A stretch of DNA of 64,000 bases from Clostridium swellfunianum (GTDB lineage Bacteria > Bacillota > Clostridia > Clostridiales > Clostridiaceae): positions 168,501-232,500 of the forward strand of contig NZ_JAMOFV010000006.1 in NCBI RefSeq assembly GCF_023656515.1, in the 5' to 3' direction. Below are positions 42,832-52,300 of this stretch, piece after piece. Within the stretch, counting starts at the first letter, position 1. Each line of letters begins with the position of its first letter. The notes under the pieces are model-generated. The model did not search any database and was not told the DNA's origin. It saw only the letters and a program-made list of their open reading frames with translations. The translations under genes and the position numbers were made by a program.

Positions 42832-43893
42832 ATGCGGCTAGAATTTATAGATAGAGTTAAAGAAAACGAAGTTCTTGGAAAGAATATTTTAACTAACGAT
42901 GGAAAGATACTTTTAAGATCCGGAGTTAGTTTAAACAGTAGATATGTAGAAAAACTTAAGGAACTAGGGGTATTTTTTGTTTATGTTGAAGACGTTAGGT
43001 TAGATGATATTCTAAGTGAAGATGAGGAATTGACTGAGCTTAAGCAAACAGCAATACATAATATGTCTAAAATTATGAAAAATGTTTATACGTGTAATAG
43101 TAGAGAGGTTAAAGACTCTTTAAATATTGTTGAAGATATGGTTGATTATATAATTAGAATGGGCGATGTTAATACAAGCCTCTATGATATAAGAACATAT
43201 GATAATTATACGTATGTTCATTCGCTAGATACTTGTATTATGGCATCTTTTCTAGGTTTAACAAATGGTTTTAATGAGAGAGAACTTAAAGATTTGGCTA
43301 TCGGTGCAATACTGCATGATATAGGTAAAGTAAGGGTTGATAATAAAATAATTACTAAAAATGGGGCTTTAACAGAAGAGGAATTTAAAGAGATAAGAAA
43401 GCATCCAGAATATGGTGAGGAAATACTAAAAAAGAATTTAAGAATTCCGGATAATGCTATAAAGGCTGTAATTCAACATCATGAGAGAATTGATGGTAGG
43501 GGATATCCATACGGATTAGTAGACAAAGAAATATCAAAGTTCGGCAAGATTGTATGTATTTGTGATGTTTATGATGCTGTAAGCAATGATAGAGTTTATA
43601 GAAGAAAATTTAGTCCTAATGAAGCCTATGAGCTTATATTGGCTGGTAGTGGTACAGCTTTTGACAGCGAGATGGTTTTAAACTTTAGAGAGACCTTTGC
43701 AGTGTACCCTTTAGGATGTTGTGTGAAGCTTTCCAATTCAGTAGAAGGTTATGTTATAAGACAGAACAGAAATTTCCCTGATCGTCCTGTTATTAGGGTG
43801 CTGTATGATAGTGAAACAAAGGCACCAATTCCATTTTATGAAATAGATCTTTTAGAACATTCTAATTTAGTAATAACATCCATTGTAGTATAA
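42832..43893 (+). CDS. HD-GYP domain phosphodiesterase
   Basis: 353 residues. The N-terminal 110 residues form a DUF3391-like domain (IDRVKENEVLGKNILTNDGKILLRSGVSLN region). The HD-GYP domain (about 120-300) shows ILHDIGKVRVDNKIITKNGALT and HHERIDGRGYPYGL, the H-x-x-x-x-D-G-x-G-Y-P form of the motif, and CDVYDAVSNDRVYRRKFSP. It should hydrolyse c-di-GMP or a related cyclic dinucleotide in the cytosol. A short C-terminal beta domain follows. The ATG is 5 nt after GGAGG; an upstream ATG contains that site and is rejected. Confidence 0.9.
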   Translation: MRLEFIDRVKENEVLGKNILTNDGKILLRSGVSLNSRYVEKLKELGVFFVYVEDVRLDDILSEDEELTELKQTAIHNMSKIMKNVYTCNSREVKDSLNIVEDMVDYIIRMGDVNTSLYDIRTYDNYTYVHSLDTCIMASFLGLTNGFNERELKDLAIGAILHDIGKVRVDNKIITKNGALTEEEFKEIRKHPEYGEEILKKNLRIPDNAIKAVIQHHERIDGRGYPYGLVDKEISKFGKIVCICDVYDAVSNDRVYRRKFSPNEAYELILAGSGTAFDSEMVLNFRETFAVYPLGCCVKLSNSVEGYVIRQNRNFPDRPVIRVLYDSETKAPIPFYEIDLLEHSNLVITSIVV

Positions 43894-43920
43894 AAAGTGT
43901 CTGAATCAGACACTTTTTTT
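43892..43920 (+). terminator. Intrinsic terminator after HD-GYP gene
   Basis: AAAAAGTGTCTG and CAGACACTTTTTTT arms around AAT. Confidence 0.9.
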
Positions 43921-44119
43921 AATACCTTTCATAAACGGTTGCGAGTATATAATTACATATTGGGTTAGTGATATATTCAGACGTTTTTTATTCTAACAGA
44001 ATAAAAACTGAATAACATAGTAATATATTAAAACAGTAATATAAGTATTGAATTTTTAGCTGTAGATAATTAATATTAAGTTATTAGCGATCTCATAATA
44101 AAAGAAAAGGGAGAATTTT

Positions 44120-45115
44120 ATGAAAGACATTTTTATTAAAAATATTATAAATGGTTTTTGTAAGTTCTATGATTATGGTGTCATAGAACTGAACAGCATC
44201 CAAGGGTTAAGTACTGCCTGGGCCCTAGTGAGAAATATTGATATAAGCTCTAAAAGAGTTATTATATTTATGGATTATACTAAAGAGTTTAATCAGGAAG
44301 TGTTATTAACTAATTTAAGAGAAATTCTTAACTGTAATAACCTTCAACTAGTGAAAGTAAATACTGTAAAAAAAGATGAAATATTTCAAGATAATAACGA
44401 CGTCATGTACGAAGAAGATGTTATTACTTTGGACTATACCTCAAACAAACTGCTTGCCTATGGCTATGAATGTGAGGAAACAGCACAGGAATTAGTAAAT
44501 TTGATTAACTATTATGACTCCAAGAGGACTGAAGAGAAAAGTAATAAGAGTAAGCCATGGGTTACTTATACTTTCATTTGTATAAATGTAATAATGTATG
44601 CGCTTACAGCATTTTTATCTGGAAATATAATAGATAGCGATATAAATGTTTTAGTGTTATTGGGAGCAAAGGTTAACGAGTTAATAGCATCAGGAGAGTA
44701 TTACAGACTTATAACAAGCATGTTTCTTCATGGGGGATTGCTGCATCTAGTTTTAAATATGTATGCACTAAATTCTATAGGACCATTAATTGAGAGAATT
44801 TATGGAAGAAATAAATATATATTTATATATTTTATTAGTGGAATCGCATCTTCCTTATTAAGTTATCTTTTTTCAGACAGTGTTTCTATTGGAGCTTCAG
44901 GAGCTATTTTTGGCCTTCTCGGAACTGCATTAGTATTTGCTATAAAGATGAGAAAAAACTTAGGCAAGGACTTTTTAAAAAATATTGCTTCAGTAATCAT
45001 CATTAACCTATTTATTGGCTTTACTATGTCCAATATAGATAATTTTGGACACATAGGAGGGCTTTTAGGTGGAGCAATCACAGCCGTAATATTAAATTTA
45101 CAAAGAAAAAAGTGA
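44120..45115 (+). CDS. Rhomboid-family intramembrane serine protease
   Basis: 331 residues. A soluble N-terminal domain of about 150 residues precedes six transmembrane helices. Catalytic serine lies in IGASGAIFGLLG (about residue 260) and catalytic histidine in NFGHIGGLLGG (about 311). The loop-1 region reads MFLHGGLLHLVLNMYAL, with the H and N expected there. It cleaves membrane-spanning substrates within the bilayer. The N-terminal domain looks like a nuclease-fold relative found in Bacillus YqgP-type proteins, but I do not insist on it. The start follows AAAGGGAG. Confidence 0.9.
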   Translation: MKDIFIKNIINGFCKFYDYGVIELNSIQGLSTAWALVRNIDISSKRVIIFMDYTKEFNQEVLLTNLREILNCNNLQLVKVNTVKKDEIFQDNNDVMYEEDVITLDYTSNKLLAYGYECEETAQELVNLINYYDSKRTEEKSNKSKPWVTYTFICINVIMYALTAFLSGNIIDSDINVLVLLGAKVNELIASGEYYRLITSMFLHGGLLHLVLNMYALNSIGPLIERIYGRNKYIFIYFISGIASSLLSYLFSDSVSIGASGAIFGLLGTALVFAIKMRKNLGKDFLKNIASVIIINLFIGFTMSNIDNFGHIGGLLGGAITAVILNLQRKK

Positions 45116-45140
45116 AAGGACTAGTTTCCTTTCACTTTTT
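45107..45140. terminator. Bidirectional intrinsic terminator
   Basis: AAAAAGTGAAAGG and CCTTTCACTTTTT arms separate the convergent rhomboid and ftsH-like genes. Confidence 0.88.
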
Positions 45141-45149
45141 ATATGCCTA

Positions 45150-46892
45150 TTATGCAACCAGCATGTCTATATCTTCTGCTAATAGTGTTTCTTTTTCAAG
45201 CAGTTCATTTGTTATTCTATCTAGTAAGTCTTTATTTTCTATAATGGTTTTCTTTACTTCTTCATATAGAGAATCAATTGTTGTTTTGCATTCATTAACT
45301 ATATCTTCAGTATTGTTAAAGTTTAAGTGAGAAAGCTCTTCAAGGTTTAGAAGTCCTAAACTTTCCCCCATTCCATACTGTGTAACCATGCTAGAAACCA
45401 TTCTTGTAGTCTGCTGGAAGTCGTTATATGCACCCGTAGTTATATAGTCTTCTCCGAAGATAATCTCCTCAGCAGCACGACCAGCTAAAAGTACCATCAT
45501 TCTTCGATATAGATAATCCTTATTTTGATAAAGCTTATCCTCAGGTATGCTTAAGGTATAACCACCAGCGCCCTTGCTTGTTGGTATTATAGTTACCTTT
45601 GAAAGTTTGTCATCTGGAAGTACTTTAAGAGTTAATAAAGCATGACCCGCTTCATGGTAAGCTGTAATTCTCTTATCCTTATCCTTGATATGATCTCTGT
45701 TTATCTTGTCATAGCCTGCAAGAACTATAGAGTAAGCCCTATCAATATGAATATTCTGAATGAATTTACTATCTTCCTTTGCGGCTAATATAGCAGCTTC
45801 GTTTACTAAACTCTCAAGCTTTGCACCAGAAAAATAAGAGGTCTTTTGCGCCCACTCATGGATATTGATATCTTTTGTTGGCTTATTTTTCAAATGTAGA
45901 GCAAGTATCTTTTCTCTAGCAGCCACATCAGGTAAACTAATTTCTATATGTCTGTCAAATCTACCAGGTCTTAAAAGAGCAGGGTCAAGTGTATCAAGCC
46001 TGTTAGTTGCAGCAATTACAACTATACCTTCTTTTTCATTAAAACCTGACATCTCTGTAAGTAGTGCATTTAGAGTCTGATCCTTTTCGTCTGAACCTCC
46101 TCCGGATTTCGTACCATCTCTTTTCTTACCTATAGCATCTATTTCATCAATAAATATTACTGCTTTTCCGTTAGATCTTGCTTTTTTAAATAACTGCCTT
46201 ACCCTGCTAGCACCAACCCCTACATAAACCTGAACAAAGTCAGATCCAGATATGGCATAGAAAGGAACACCTGCCTCTCCAGCAACAGCCTTTGCAAGAA
46301 GAGTCTTTCCTGTACCAGGTTCGCCATAAAGCATAATACCTTTAGGCATTCTTGCTCCATAAGCGCTATATTTTTCAGGACTTTTAAGAAAATCTACAAT
46401 ATCTTTTACACTTTCTTTGGCTTCTTCATTACCTGCCACATAGTCAAAATTGTAGGTAGCATTTGATACAGCTGTAACATCAAGAGCGTCAACTCCTTTC
46501 AGTCTTCTTGAAGGAATACTTGAAGTTTTAACTGCCATCACTGCAATAAAAACCAATGAAGCACTAAAAAGCACAGTGGGTATAGCTTCTTTAGCTGAAA
46601 AAGGAGCATTTTCTGAAACCTTTATTCCTTGCTTTAAAAGTTCCTCTTTAAAGTTATCTGTTCTTGGATTATCCGTTTCGTATATCTGACCATTATTTAG
46701 TTTAACCTTAATGATTGGTGAGTTAGTTACATAAACAGTAGAAACGCTTTTGTTTGAAGTATCCTTTAAAAAATCTACGTATAATTTGGAGTTAACTGAT
46801 TTATTATCTAAATTAAATATTATTAGCAAAACCAAGGAGAGAAGTGCAGTAAACATCGGAATATAGAAGTATCGTTTCATGTTCTTATTCAT
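45150..46892 (-). CDS. ftsH: FtsH-family ATP-dependent zinc metalloprotease
   Basis: 580 residues: two transmembrane helices flanking an external domain (about 30-105), AAA module with Walker A GEPGTGKT (about 190), pore loop FVQVYVGVGASRVR, Walker B VIFIDEIDAIG and second region of homology ATNRLDTLDPALLRPGRFDR, then the zinc-protease motif HEAGH near residue 411. It degrades membrane and short-lived proteins. The C-terminal tail is shorter than in housekeeping FtsH and the neighbours are not tilS/hpt, so this may be a second copy. The ATG giving MNKNMKRYF follows AGGAGGG. Confidence 0.93.
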   Translation of the reverse strand: MNKNMKRYFYIPMFTALLSLVLLIIFNLDNKSVNSKLYVDFLKDTSNKSVSTVYVTNSPIIKVKLNNGQIYETDNPRTDNFKEELLKQGIKVSENAPFSAKEAIPTVLFSASLVFIAVMAVKTSSIPSRRLKGVDALDVTAVSNATYNFDYVAGNEEAKESVKDIVDFLKSPEKYSAYGARMPKGIMLYGEPGTGKTLLAKAVAGEAGVPFYAISGSDFVQVYVGVGASRVRQLFKKARSNGKAVIFIDEIDAIGKKRDGTKSGGGSDEKDQTLNALLTEMSGFNEKEGIVVIAATNRLDTLDPALLRPGRFDRHIEISLPDVAAREKILALHLKNKPTKDINIHEWAQKTSYFSGAKLESLVNEAAILAAKEDSKFIQNIHIDRAYSIVLAGYDKINRDHIKDKDKRITAYHEAGHALLTLKVLPDDKLSKVTIIPTSKGAGGYTLSIPEDKLYQNKDYLYRRMMVLLAGRAAEEIIFGEDYITTGAYNDFQQTTRMVSSMVTQYGMGESLGLLNLEELSHLNFNNTEDIVNECKTTIDSLYEEVKKTIIENKDLLDRITNELLEKETLLAEDIDMLVA

Positions 46893-47143
46893 AGTAACCC
46901 TCCTGAAATTTTTGTTCTGTATGCAAAGAATAATCAAATCTTTGCATCTCCCATTTATGATTATTTTGATTGGTTGTCCATCGCATAATCTTATTATATA
47001 GATTTAATTTTTTCTGTCTAACGAAAATCATAAATTTTGCTAAAGTAAATTTTGTTAACTAAATAATTGGTTGTTGCATAAATTTTTAATTGCTATATAC
47101 TTTAATTATGTTGTAAAAAGATATGTGAATAGGGGGTAGAGCT

Positions 47144-48124
47144 ATGAAGCTTACTAATGCAAAGGCTAGATTATCTTCAGAGGATGCTCTAGGCATAATA
47201 AGGGAATATGTAGTAGTTGAAGGTTTAACTATAAAGAATATAAAAATAGATAATATAATAACTGTATATGGAAGTTATAAAAAAGGTGTTGAAATTCCAT
47301 TTCAAGCTGCTATTGGTATTGGAAGTATACAAGGTAATATAGTTAATGTAAAAATCTTTGAATTTAAAGTAGCAAAGGTGGGAATATTATCACCAATTAA
47401 AAATTTTGCTTTAAAGAATTTATTGAAAGAAATTAATATAGATGGAATTACAGTTGATAAGGATATTTTAACTATTGATTTAGATACTCTTATGAAAGTA
47501 GTACCGTATGTGATTTTTACTTTAAAGTCTGTTGAGCTAGTAAAGGATGCTATAGAGGTGGAGATGGAGGATATTATCTATGCTCCACAAAAGGAAGTTT
47601 CTTCGTTAATTAAAAAAAGTGATAAGGCTGATAAAACTCAAATACAGATTGCGGACAACTATACAAAGGTAAGAGAAAACATAGAAACAAGGGTGCCAGA
47701 TAAATATAAAAATATAGTAGAATATGCTTTATTAATACCAGATATCGCAGCGCTTTTGTGGAGATTATTTAGAGACAAGAGAGTTCAAATAAAGACAAAA
47801 CTTCTAGTAGGTGGACTTATTGCTTACATTGCTTCGCCAATAGACTTGCTTCCAGATTTTATACCAATGATAGGGAAAATTGATGATGTGGCTGTGGTTT
47901 TCTTTGCTATGAATAAAATAATAAATGAAGTGCCTGAAGAAGTTATACTTGCAAATTGGACAGGTAAAGAGGATATAATTAGAACAGTTAAAGAAGGTGT
48001 TGCTTTCATAGCAAAGCTTGTGGGAAGTCAAAATGTAGCAAAGCTTTTAGGCTATATTAAAAAACTTTCAGTAAAGGGTGCAAAAGAGGAGTTACAAGAT
48101 GAAAAACGTGGAAATATACACTGA
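47144..48124 (+). CDS. YkvA-family (DUF1232) protein with N-terminal beta-rich domain
   Basis: 326 residues. The N-terminal ~130 residues look like a lipid-binding DUF2993-type beta domain ([23 protein letters not shown] in part). A DUF1232/YkvA segment lies at about 220-265: [25 protein letters not shown], quoted as [16 protein letters not shown], then KIDDVAVV. YkvA proteins are small membrane proteins without a known activity. The stop codon lies 26 bp inside the rnhA reading frame, so the two are translated together. Start ATG after GGGGGTAGAGCT. Confidence 0.78.
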   Translation: MKLTNAKARLSSEDALGIIREYVVVEGLTIKNIKIDNIITVYGSYKKGVEIPFQAAIGIGSIQGNIVNVKIFEFKVAKVGILSPIKNFALKNLLKEINIDGITVDKDILTIDLDTLMKVVPYVIFTLKSVELVKDAIEVEMEDIIYAPQKEVSSLIKKSDKADKTQIQIADNYTKVRENIETRVPDKYKNIVEYALLIPDIAALLWRLFRDKRVQIKTKLLVGGLIAYIASPIDLLPDFIPMIGKIDDVAVVFFAMNKIINEVPEEVILANWTGKEDIIRTVKEGVAFIAKLVGSQNVAKLLGYIKKLSVKGAKEELQDEKRGNIH

Positions 48125-48563
48125 TGGTGCTTGCAGAGGAAACGGGAAAGAAAATACAATTGGTGCTTTTGGAATAGTATTTATATATAACGGTATTGAA
48201 AAGGAAGTTAAGCAAGCTTTTAGAAATACGACCAATAATATAATGGAACTTTCAGCAGTTATTCAGGCTCTTTCTATGCTTAAGGAACCCTGCAATGTAA
48301 AATTATACAGCGATTCTGCATATGTGATAAATGCTATAAATCAAAAATGGATTGACAATTGGCAGAGAAATGGATGGAAAAGTTCAACAAAGGAACCAGT
48401 TAAAAACAGAGAACTTTGGGAAAAACTTATAAATCTTATAAAATATCATAAAGTTGAATTTATAAAGGTTAAAGGACACTCCGATAATCCATACAATAAC
48501 AGATGTGATAAACTTGCCAACGATGCAATGGATGAACTTCTTAACAGTAATTTCAACGTTTAA
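48099..48563 (+). CDS. rnhA: Ribonuclease HI
   Basis: 154 residues, the size of RNase HI. Catalytic residues are visible as Asp in [11 protein letters not shown], Glu in IMELSAV, Asp in [11 protein letters not shown] and the final Asp in [20 protein letters not shown] carries the His. The basic protrusion ([20 protein letters not shown]) is present. It removes the RNA strand of RNA-DNA hybrids. The ATG follows AGAGGAG and overlaps the end of the YkvA-domain gene. Confidence 0.95.
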   Translation: MKNVEIYTDGACRGNGKENTIGAFGIVFIYNGIEKEVKQAFRNTTNNIMELSAVIQALSMLKEPCNVKLYSDSAYVINAINQKWIDNWQRNGWKSSTKEPVKNRELWEKLINLIKYHKVEFIKVKGHSDNPYNNRCDKLANDAMDELLNSNFNV

Positions 48564-48619
48564 TTAATCCAAATCTGAGCACTCTAATATTATAATATAT
48601 TTGAAAGGAGTGTTTATAT

Positions 48620-48790
48620 ATGAGTATGATTAAGAATGTGACTACAGGTGCTATTATAGGCACAGCAGCAGGAATGATGATTGCTCCTCAATTAAATAGA
48701 AATACAAGAAAAAGACTTAGAAGATCAAGTGATATGATGATGGGCATAATGGGCGACATCTATGATGATATGATGAGGAAAATGAGATAA
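48620..48790 (+). CDS. Small YtxH-like protein
   Basis: 56 residues encoded after GAAAGGAG with an ATG at good spacing. The sequence has a short hydrophobic Gly/Ala stretch (GAIIGTAAGMMIAPQ) followed by a basic and then Met/Asp-rich amphipathic helix, typical of YtxH/gas-vesicle-like small proteins in Firmicutes. Membrane-associated; no defined function. A strong terminator follows immediately. Confidence 0.75.
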   Translation: MSMIKNVTTGAIIGTAAGMMIAPQLNRNTRKRLRRSSDMMMGIMGDIYDDMMRKMR

Positions 48791-48796
48791 ATTTTT

Positions 48797-48829
48797 AAAA
48801 CTCGAGAAATTTAAATTCTCGAGTTTTTT
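48797..48829 (+). terminator. Intrinsic terminator
   Basis: AAAACTCGAGAA and TTCTCGAGTTTT arms followed by T residues. Confidence 0.9.
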
Positions 48830-48948
48830 ACGTATATTTTGAAAATTAAATAATAAATTTAGCGTTTATTCACAAAATATGCTATAATGATTTTAAAATT
48901 TTATGTATCTTTTTGAATTTTATTAAATATGCAAAGGGAAGATTACTT

Positions 48949-50256
48949 ATGGAAATATTATCTTTGGGGGAAAAACTTAAAAGAAGAAGAAAAGAATTAA
49001 ATATGACCTTGAAGGATTTAGCTGGCGATAGGATAACGCCTGGGCAAATAAGCCTTGTAGAATCAGGCAAATCTAATCCAAGCATGGATCTTTTAGAGTA
49101 TTTGGCTAGTACATTAAATACTTCCATTGAGTATTTGATGGAATCAGAGGAAACCCAAGCAGAAAATATCTGCGCTTTTTTTGAAAATATGACTGAAGCC
49201 TGTATATTAAATGAAGATTTAGTCTCTGCAGACAAGCAGGTTGAACAAGCTCTTTATTATGCTGAGAAGTATAATTTAGAATATCGAAAGGCTAAAAACC
49301 TGTATCTTCGAGGTGTAATTTATATAAGAAGATATGAGCACTCATTAGCTCAAAAAAACTTTCTCGCTGCTAATATAATATTTATCAAATTAAACAGTTA
49401 TGAGGATATAATATTTACATTTTTAAAGCTAGGGATTATAGCATTAGGACTTAAAGCATATCAGTTAGCTTATAGCTATTTTAAGCAGGCTGAAAAAGTG
49501 TTCAAGGATAATGATGTAGGAAATGATTTTTTACTAGGTGAGATATATTATTACATTAGTTTCACATACTTTAAGCTAGAAAATACTCAGAAGGCAGTGG
49601 AACATGCAAAATTGTCAAGAGAAAAGTTCAGGCAGCTTGATGAAAAGAAAGAATATGCAGCTTCGTTGTTGGATGTTTGCAAACGATATGGTGAAAAAGG
49701 TGATATTAATAATGCATTAAAATATTCTAGAAAAACCTTATCAATCTTTAGAGAACTTTATGATAATTCATATCTAGCAGAGATTGAGAACAATTTAGGA
49801 AAACTGTTTTTCGAATTTGAAGACTATGAAGAATCCTTTTTTCATCTTAGTAAATCAAAAGAATTAAGAGAAAGAAATAAAGATTCAAGGCTTTCTGAAA
49901 CTTTGGTCAACATCTGCGAAAGCTATATAAAGAAAAAGGATGTTGAAAGTTCTAGAAGAATTCTTCAGCAAATATTAGACAATTCCTCAGAAAATGACTA
50001 TAAGGTACGAATAAATTATTATATGCTTAGATATAGAATCGAAGTATTAGACAATAATATGACAGAAGCAGAAGAAACCTTGAAGAAGGCTCTAAGTTAT
50101 GTGAATAGTGGTGAGCACAAAAGAGAGGAAGCTGAAATAGCCATGCAATTAGGTAAATTTTATACTGATAAGGGTCAGGCAAAAGAAGCCTTTAAATACC
50201 TTCAAAGAGGAGTAGATATTTTTAAGGGATTAGGAGTTTTTAAAGGTTTTGATTAG
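48949..50256 (+). CDS. HTH (XRE)-TPR transcriptional regulator, first of a tandem pair
   Basis: 435 residues. An N-terminal XRE helix-turn-helix (about 5-65: LGEKLKRRRKELNMTLKDLA, ITPGQISLVESGKSNPSMDLLEYLA) is followed by eight or more tetratricopeptide-like helical repeats to the C-terminus. This layout is that of RRNPP-type regulators such as PlcR, Rgg and QssR-like proteins of clostridia, which respond to secreted peptides. No candidate peptide gene is visible beside it. The ATG follows AAGGGAAG. The next gene encodes a diverged paralog and begins 22 bp after the stop. Confidence 0.82.
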   Translation: MEILSLGEKLKRRRKELNMTLKDLAGDRITPGQISLVESGKSNPSMDLLEYLASTLNTSIEYLMESEETQAENICAFFENMTEACILNEDLVSADKQVEQALYYAEKYNLEYRKAKNLYLRGVIYIRRYEHSLAQKNFLAANIIFIKLNSYEDIIFTFLKLGIIALGLKAYQLAYSYFKQAEKVFKDNDVGNDFLLGEIYYYISFTYFKLENTQKAVEHAKLSREKFRQLDEKKEYAASLLDVCKRYGEKGDINNALKYSRKTLSIFRELYDNSYLAEIENNLGKLFFEFEDYEESFFHLSKSKELRERNKDSRLSETLVNICESYIKKKDVESSRRILQQILDNSSENDYKVRINYYMLRYRIEVLDNNMTEAEETLKKALSYVNSGEHKREEAEIAMQLGKFYTDKGQAKEAFKYLQRGVDIFKGLGVFKGFD

Positions 50257-50277
50257 CAAGTGAGAGGGGGAATAACT

Positions 50278-51531
50278 TTGGAAGTACTATCTGCAGGAGA
50301 AAAGATAAGAAGAGCTAGAGTTTACAAAGGATATACCTTAAAAGATATTTGTGAGAATAAAATTTCTGTTTCTAAAATGAGTTGTATTGAGAATGATAAA
50401 GTTGAAGCAGAAGATTGGATATTAGATATAATTTCTGAAAAGCTTTCTATAGATAAGGAATATTTAAAACAGGGGATTAAAGAACAGATTGAGAGTAATA
50501 TAGAAAACCTTAGGAAAAATTACTCGCTTGAAAATATAGAAGAACAGACTTTGTATAATCTAACTTTTGCTGAAAAGTACCATTATTATGATCTATGTTT
50601 TAGATTGATACATATACTTTTTAATTATTATCTTGATAGAGGAAATGTGGATAATCTTCAATCTTTAGGTACAAGGTATTATGAATATTGTCAAAAATCA
50701 GATGAGGATGAAAATTACTTAACTTATTACATGGATATGGCTAGATTTTTATATACTACAAAGGAGTATCTTCAGGCTGCTAATTACTATAGCAATGTTA
50801 GAAAGTATGCTAAGGAAAAAGAAAAAATGACTATATTGGCAAGGGCGACTTTTAACGAGGCTGCTTGTTATATAATGCTAGAAAACCAGAGTAGAGCCTA
50901 TGAAATAGCAATAAGGCTTGAAGAGTTAATTGATTACTTGGAAGGAAATTTAAGCAGAGCAGAGGCGTATCACATGCTTGGTGTGTTATCCTTAAGAATG
51001 GATAAAGGTAAATTTGAGGAGTATGAAGAAAAATCTTATAAACTATATGGCTATGAGTTAGAATACAAGGCTATGGCTATTTATAATTATGCTACTGCAA
51101 TGTTTGATATAGGGGTAAATGAGAAAGCCTTAGATTATATTAGAAACTCGTTAACGTTATTTCCTAAAAGTAATGCGGAAAAGTTGGTTAGATTTATGCT
51201 GCTTGTTGTAGATGAACTTATAGATAATAATGTGCTTGAATATGCTCAAAATATATGTGATGAGGCATTGAATTATGCTATCAGCCTAGACGATGTCAAA
51301 TTTATTGAAAGAGGGTATTATCTAAAGTCTCGTATTTTAAGAAGAGAAAATAATTTGATCGCCTCTGAGATGTATATGAATCTGTCATTGGATGCTTTGC
51401 TAAGATTTGGTAATAAAAAGGAAATATATAATAGATATATTGAAATGGGATATATGTACTATAATTTGAGCCAAGTGAATGAGTCTGTTAATTATTTCAA
51501 CTTAGCATTAACAATGGAAAAGAAAATGTAG
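50278..51531 (+). CDS. HTH (XRE)-TPR regulator, second of a tandem pair
   Basis: 417 residues with the same plan as the upstream protein: LEVLSAGEKIRRARVYKGYTLKDICENKISVSKMSCIEND is the HTH (in parts EVLSAGEKIRRARVYKG and ISVSKMSCIEND), followed by TPR-like helices. Identity to its neighbour is clear at the start (EILSLGEKLKRRRKE versus EVLSAGEKIRRARVY) and weak further on, which suggests an old duplication. The TTG at 50278 has ideal spacing to GAGAGGGGG; the GTG at 50260 precedes that site. Confidence 0.8.
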   Translation: MEVLSAGEKIRRARVYKGYTLKDICENKISVSKMSCIENDKVEAEDWILDIISEKLSIDKEYLKQGIKEQIESNIENLRKNYSLENIEEQTLYNLTFAEKYHYYDLCFRLIHILFNYYLDRGNVDNLQSLGTRYYEYCQKSDEDENYLTYYMDMARFLYTTKEYLQAANYYSNVRKYAKEKEKMTILARATFNEAACYIMLENQSRAYEIAIRLEELIDYLEGNLSRAEAYHMLGVLSLRMDKGKFEEYEEKSYKLYGYELEYKAMAIYNYATAMFDIGVNEKALDYIRNSLTLFPKSNAEKLVRFMLLVVDELIDNNVLEYAQNICDEALNYAISLDDVKFIERGYYLKSRILRRENNLIASEMYMNLSLDALLRFGNKKEIYNRYIEMGYMYYNLSQVNESVNYFNLALTMEKKM

Positions 51532-51555
51532 ACCGTAAGCCTACATTTTCTTTTT
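51519..51555. terminator. Bidirectional intrinsic terminator
   Basis: AAGAAAATGTAG and CTACATTTTCTT arms flank a 9-nt loop and overlap the stop codons of both convergent genes. Confidence 0.82.
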
Positions 51556-52275
51556 GTTTTTTTCTCTATTTACTATAAATTCCCGAGCCTTGATTTCAAA
51601 AGTGTCATCGATAGGTTCAAGTTCAACATCATCATACTTATGCTCCATAGCTTTTAAAATAAGTCTGTCTGCTAGCTCAGGGTTTTTTGAAAGCAGAGAT
51701 CCGTGGAAATAAGTACAATAAGTATTTTTATATATGCAGCCTTCATACCCGTCCTCACCATTGTTGCCATAGCCTGCAATAATCTTTCCTAGGGGTTTCA
51801 GGTCCCCGATATAGGTTCTTCCTGAGTGGTTTTCAAATCCTGTATAGGTTTCGTTAAATTCTTCGTTGTAAATAACTGTGTTGCCTATAAAACGCTTATC
51901 TCCTCCTTCAGTATATATATCAAGCACACCTAGGCCGCTTAGCTTTTCACCTTCTGGAGTAGTATAGTATTTTCCAAGGAGCTGATAACCACCGCAGATA
52001 CATAGGAAAACCTTGGAATCTTCGATGAAATTGATTAGTTCGTCTCTTTTAATATCCATTAGATCTTTAGAGACTATAGATTGCTCATAATCTTGGCCGC
52101 CTCCAAAAAATACTATGTCATATTTTTCGGCTTCAAAGGCATCTCCAATGGAAAGGTTGAAGATATTGACCTTAATGCCCCTTTTTTCAGCTCTATATTT
52201 TAAAATTAAAATATTTCCTAAATCACCATATACATTTAATAAATCGGGATACAGGTGGCAAATATTTAGTTCCAT
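51541..52275 (-). CDS. gatD: Lipid II isoglutaminyl synthase, glutaminase subunit GatD
   Basis: 244 residues, a class I glutamine amidotransferase of the CobB/CobQ type. The nucleophile is Cys94 in LCICGGYQLLG, the catalytic His is about H191 in YFHGSLL. It has the N-terminal HLYPDLLNVYGDLGN typical of GatD. It supplies ammonia to MurT, which amidates the D-glutamate of lipid II, at the cytosolic face of the membrane. It lies 25 bp downstream of murT with its own GGAGGG site, in the usual murT-gatD order. Confidence 0.93.
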   Translation of the reverse strand: MELNICHLYPDLLNVYGDLGNILILKYRAEKRGIKVNIFNLSIGDAFEAEKYDIVFFGGGQDYEQSIVSKDLMDIKRDELINFIEDSKVFLCICGGYQLLGKYYTTPEGEKLSGLGVLDIYTEGGDKRFIGNTVIYNEEFNETYTGFENHSGRTYIGDLKPLGKIIAGYGNNGEDGYEGCIYKNTYCTYFHGSLLSKNPELADRLILKAMEHKYDDVELEPIDDTFEIKAREFIVNREKNKKKM

Positions 52276-52300
52276 TAGTATAACCCTCCCTAATTATAGT

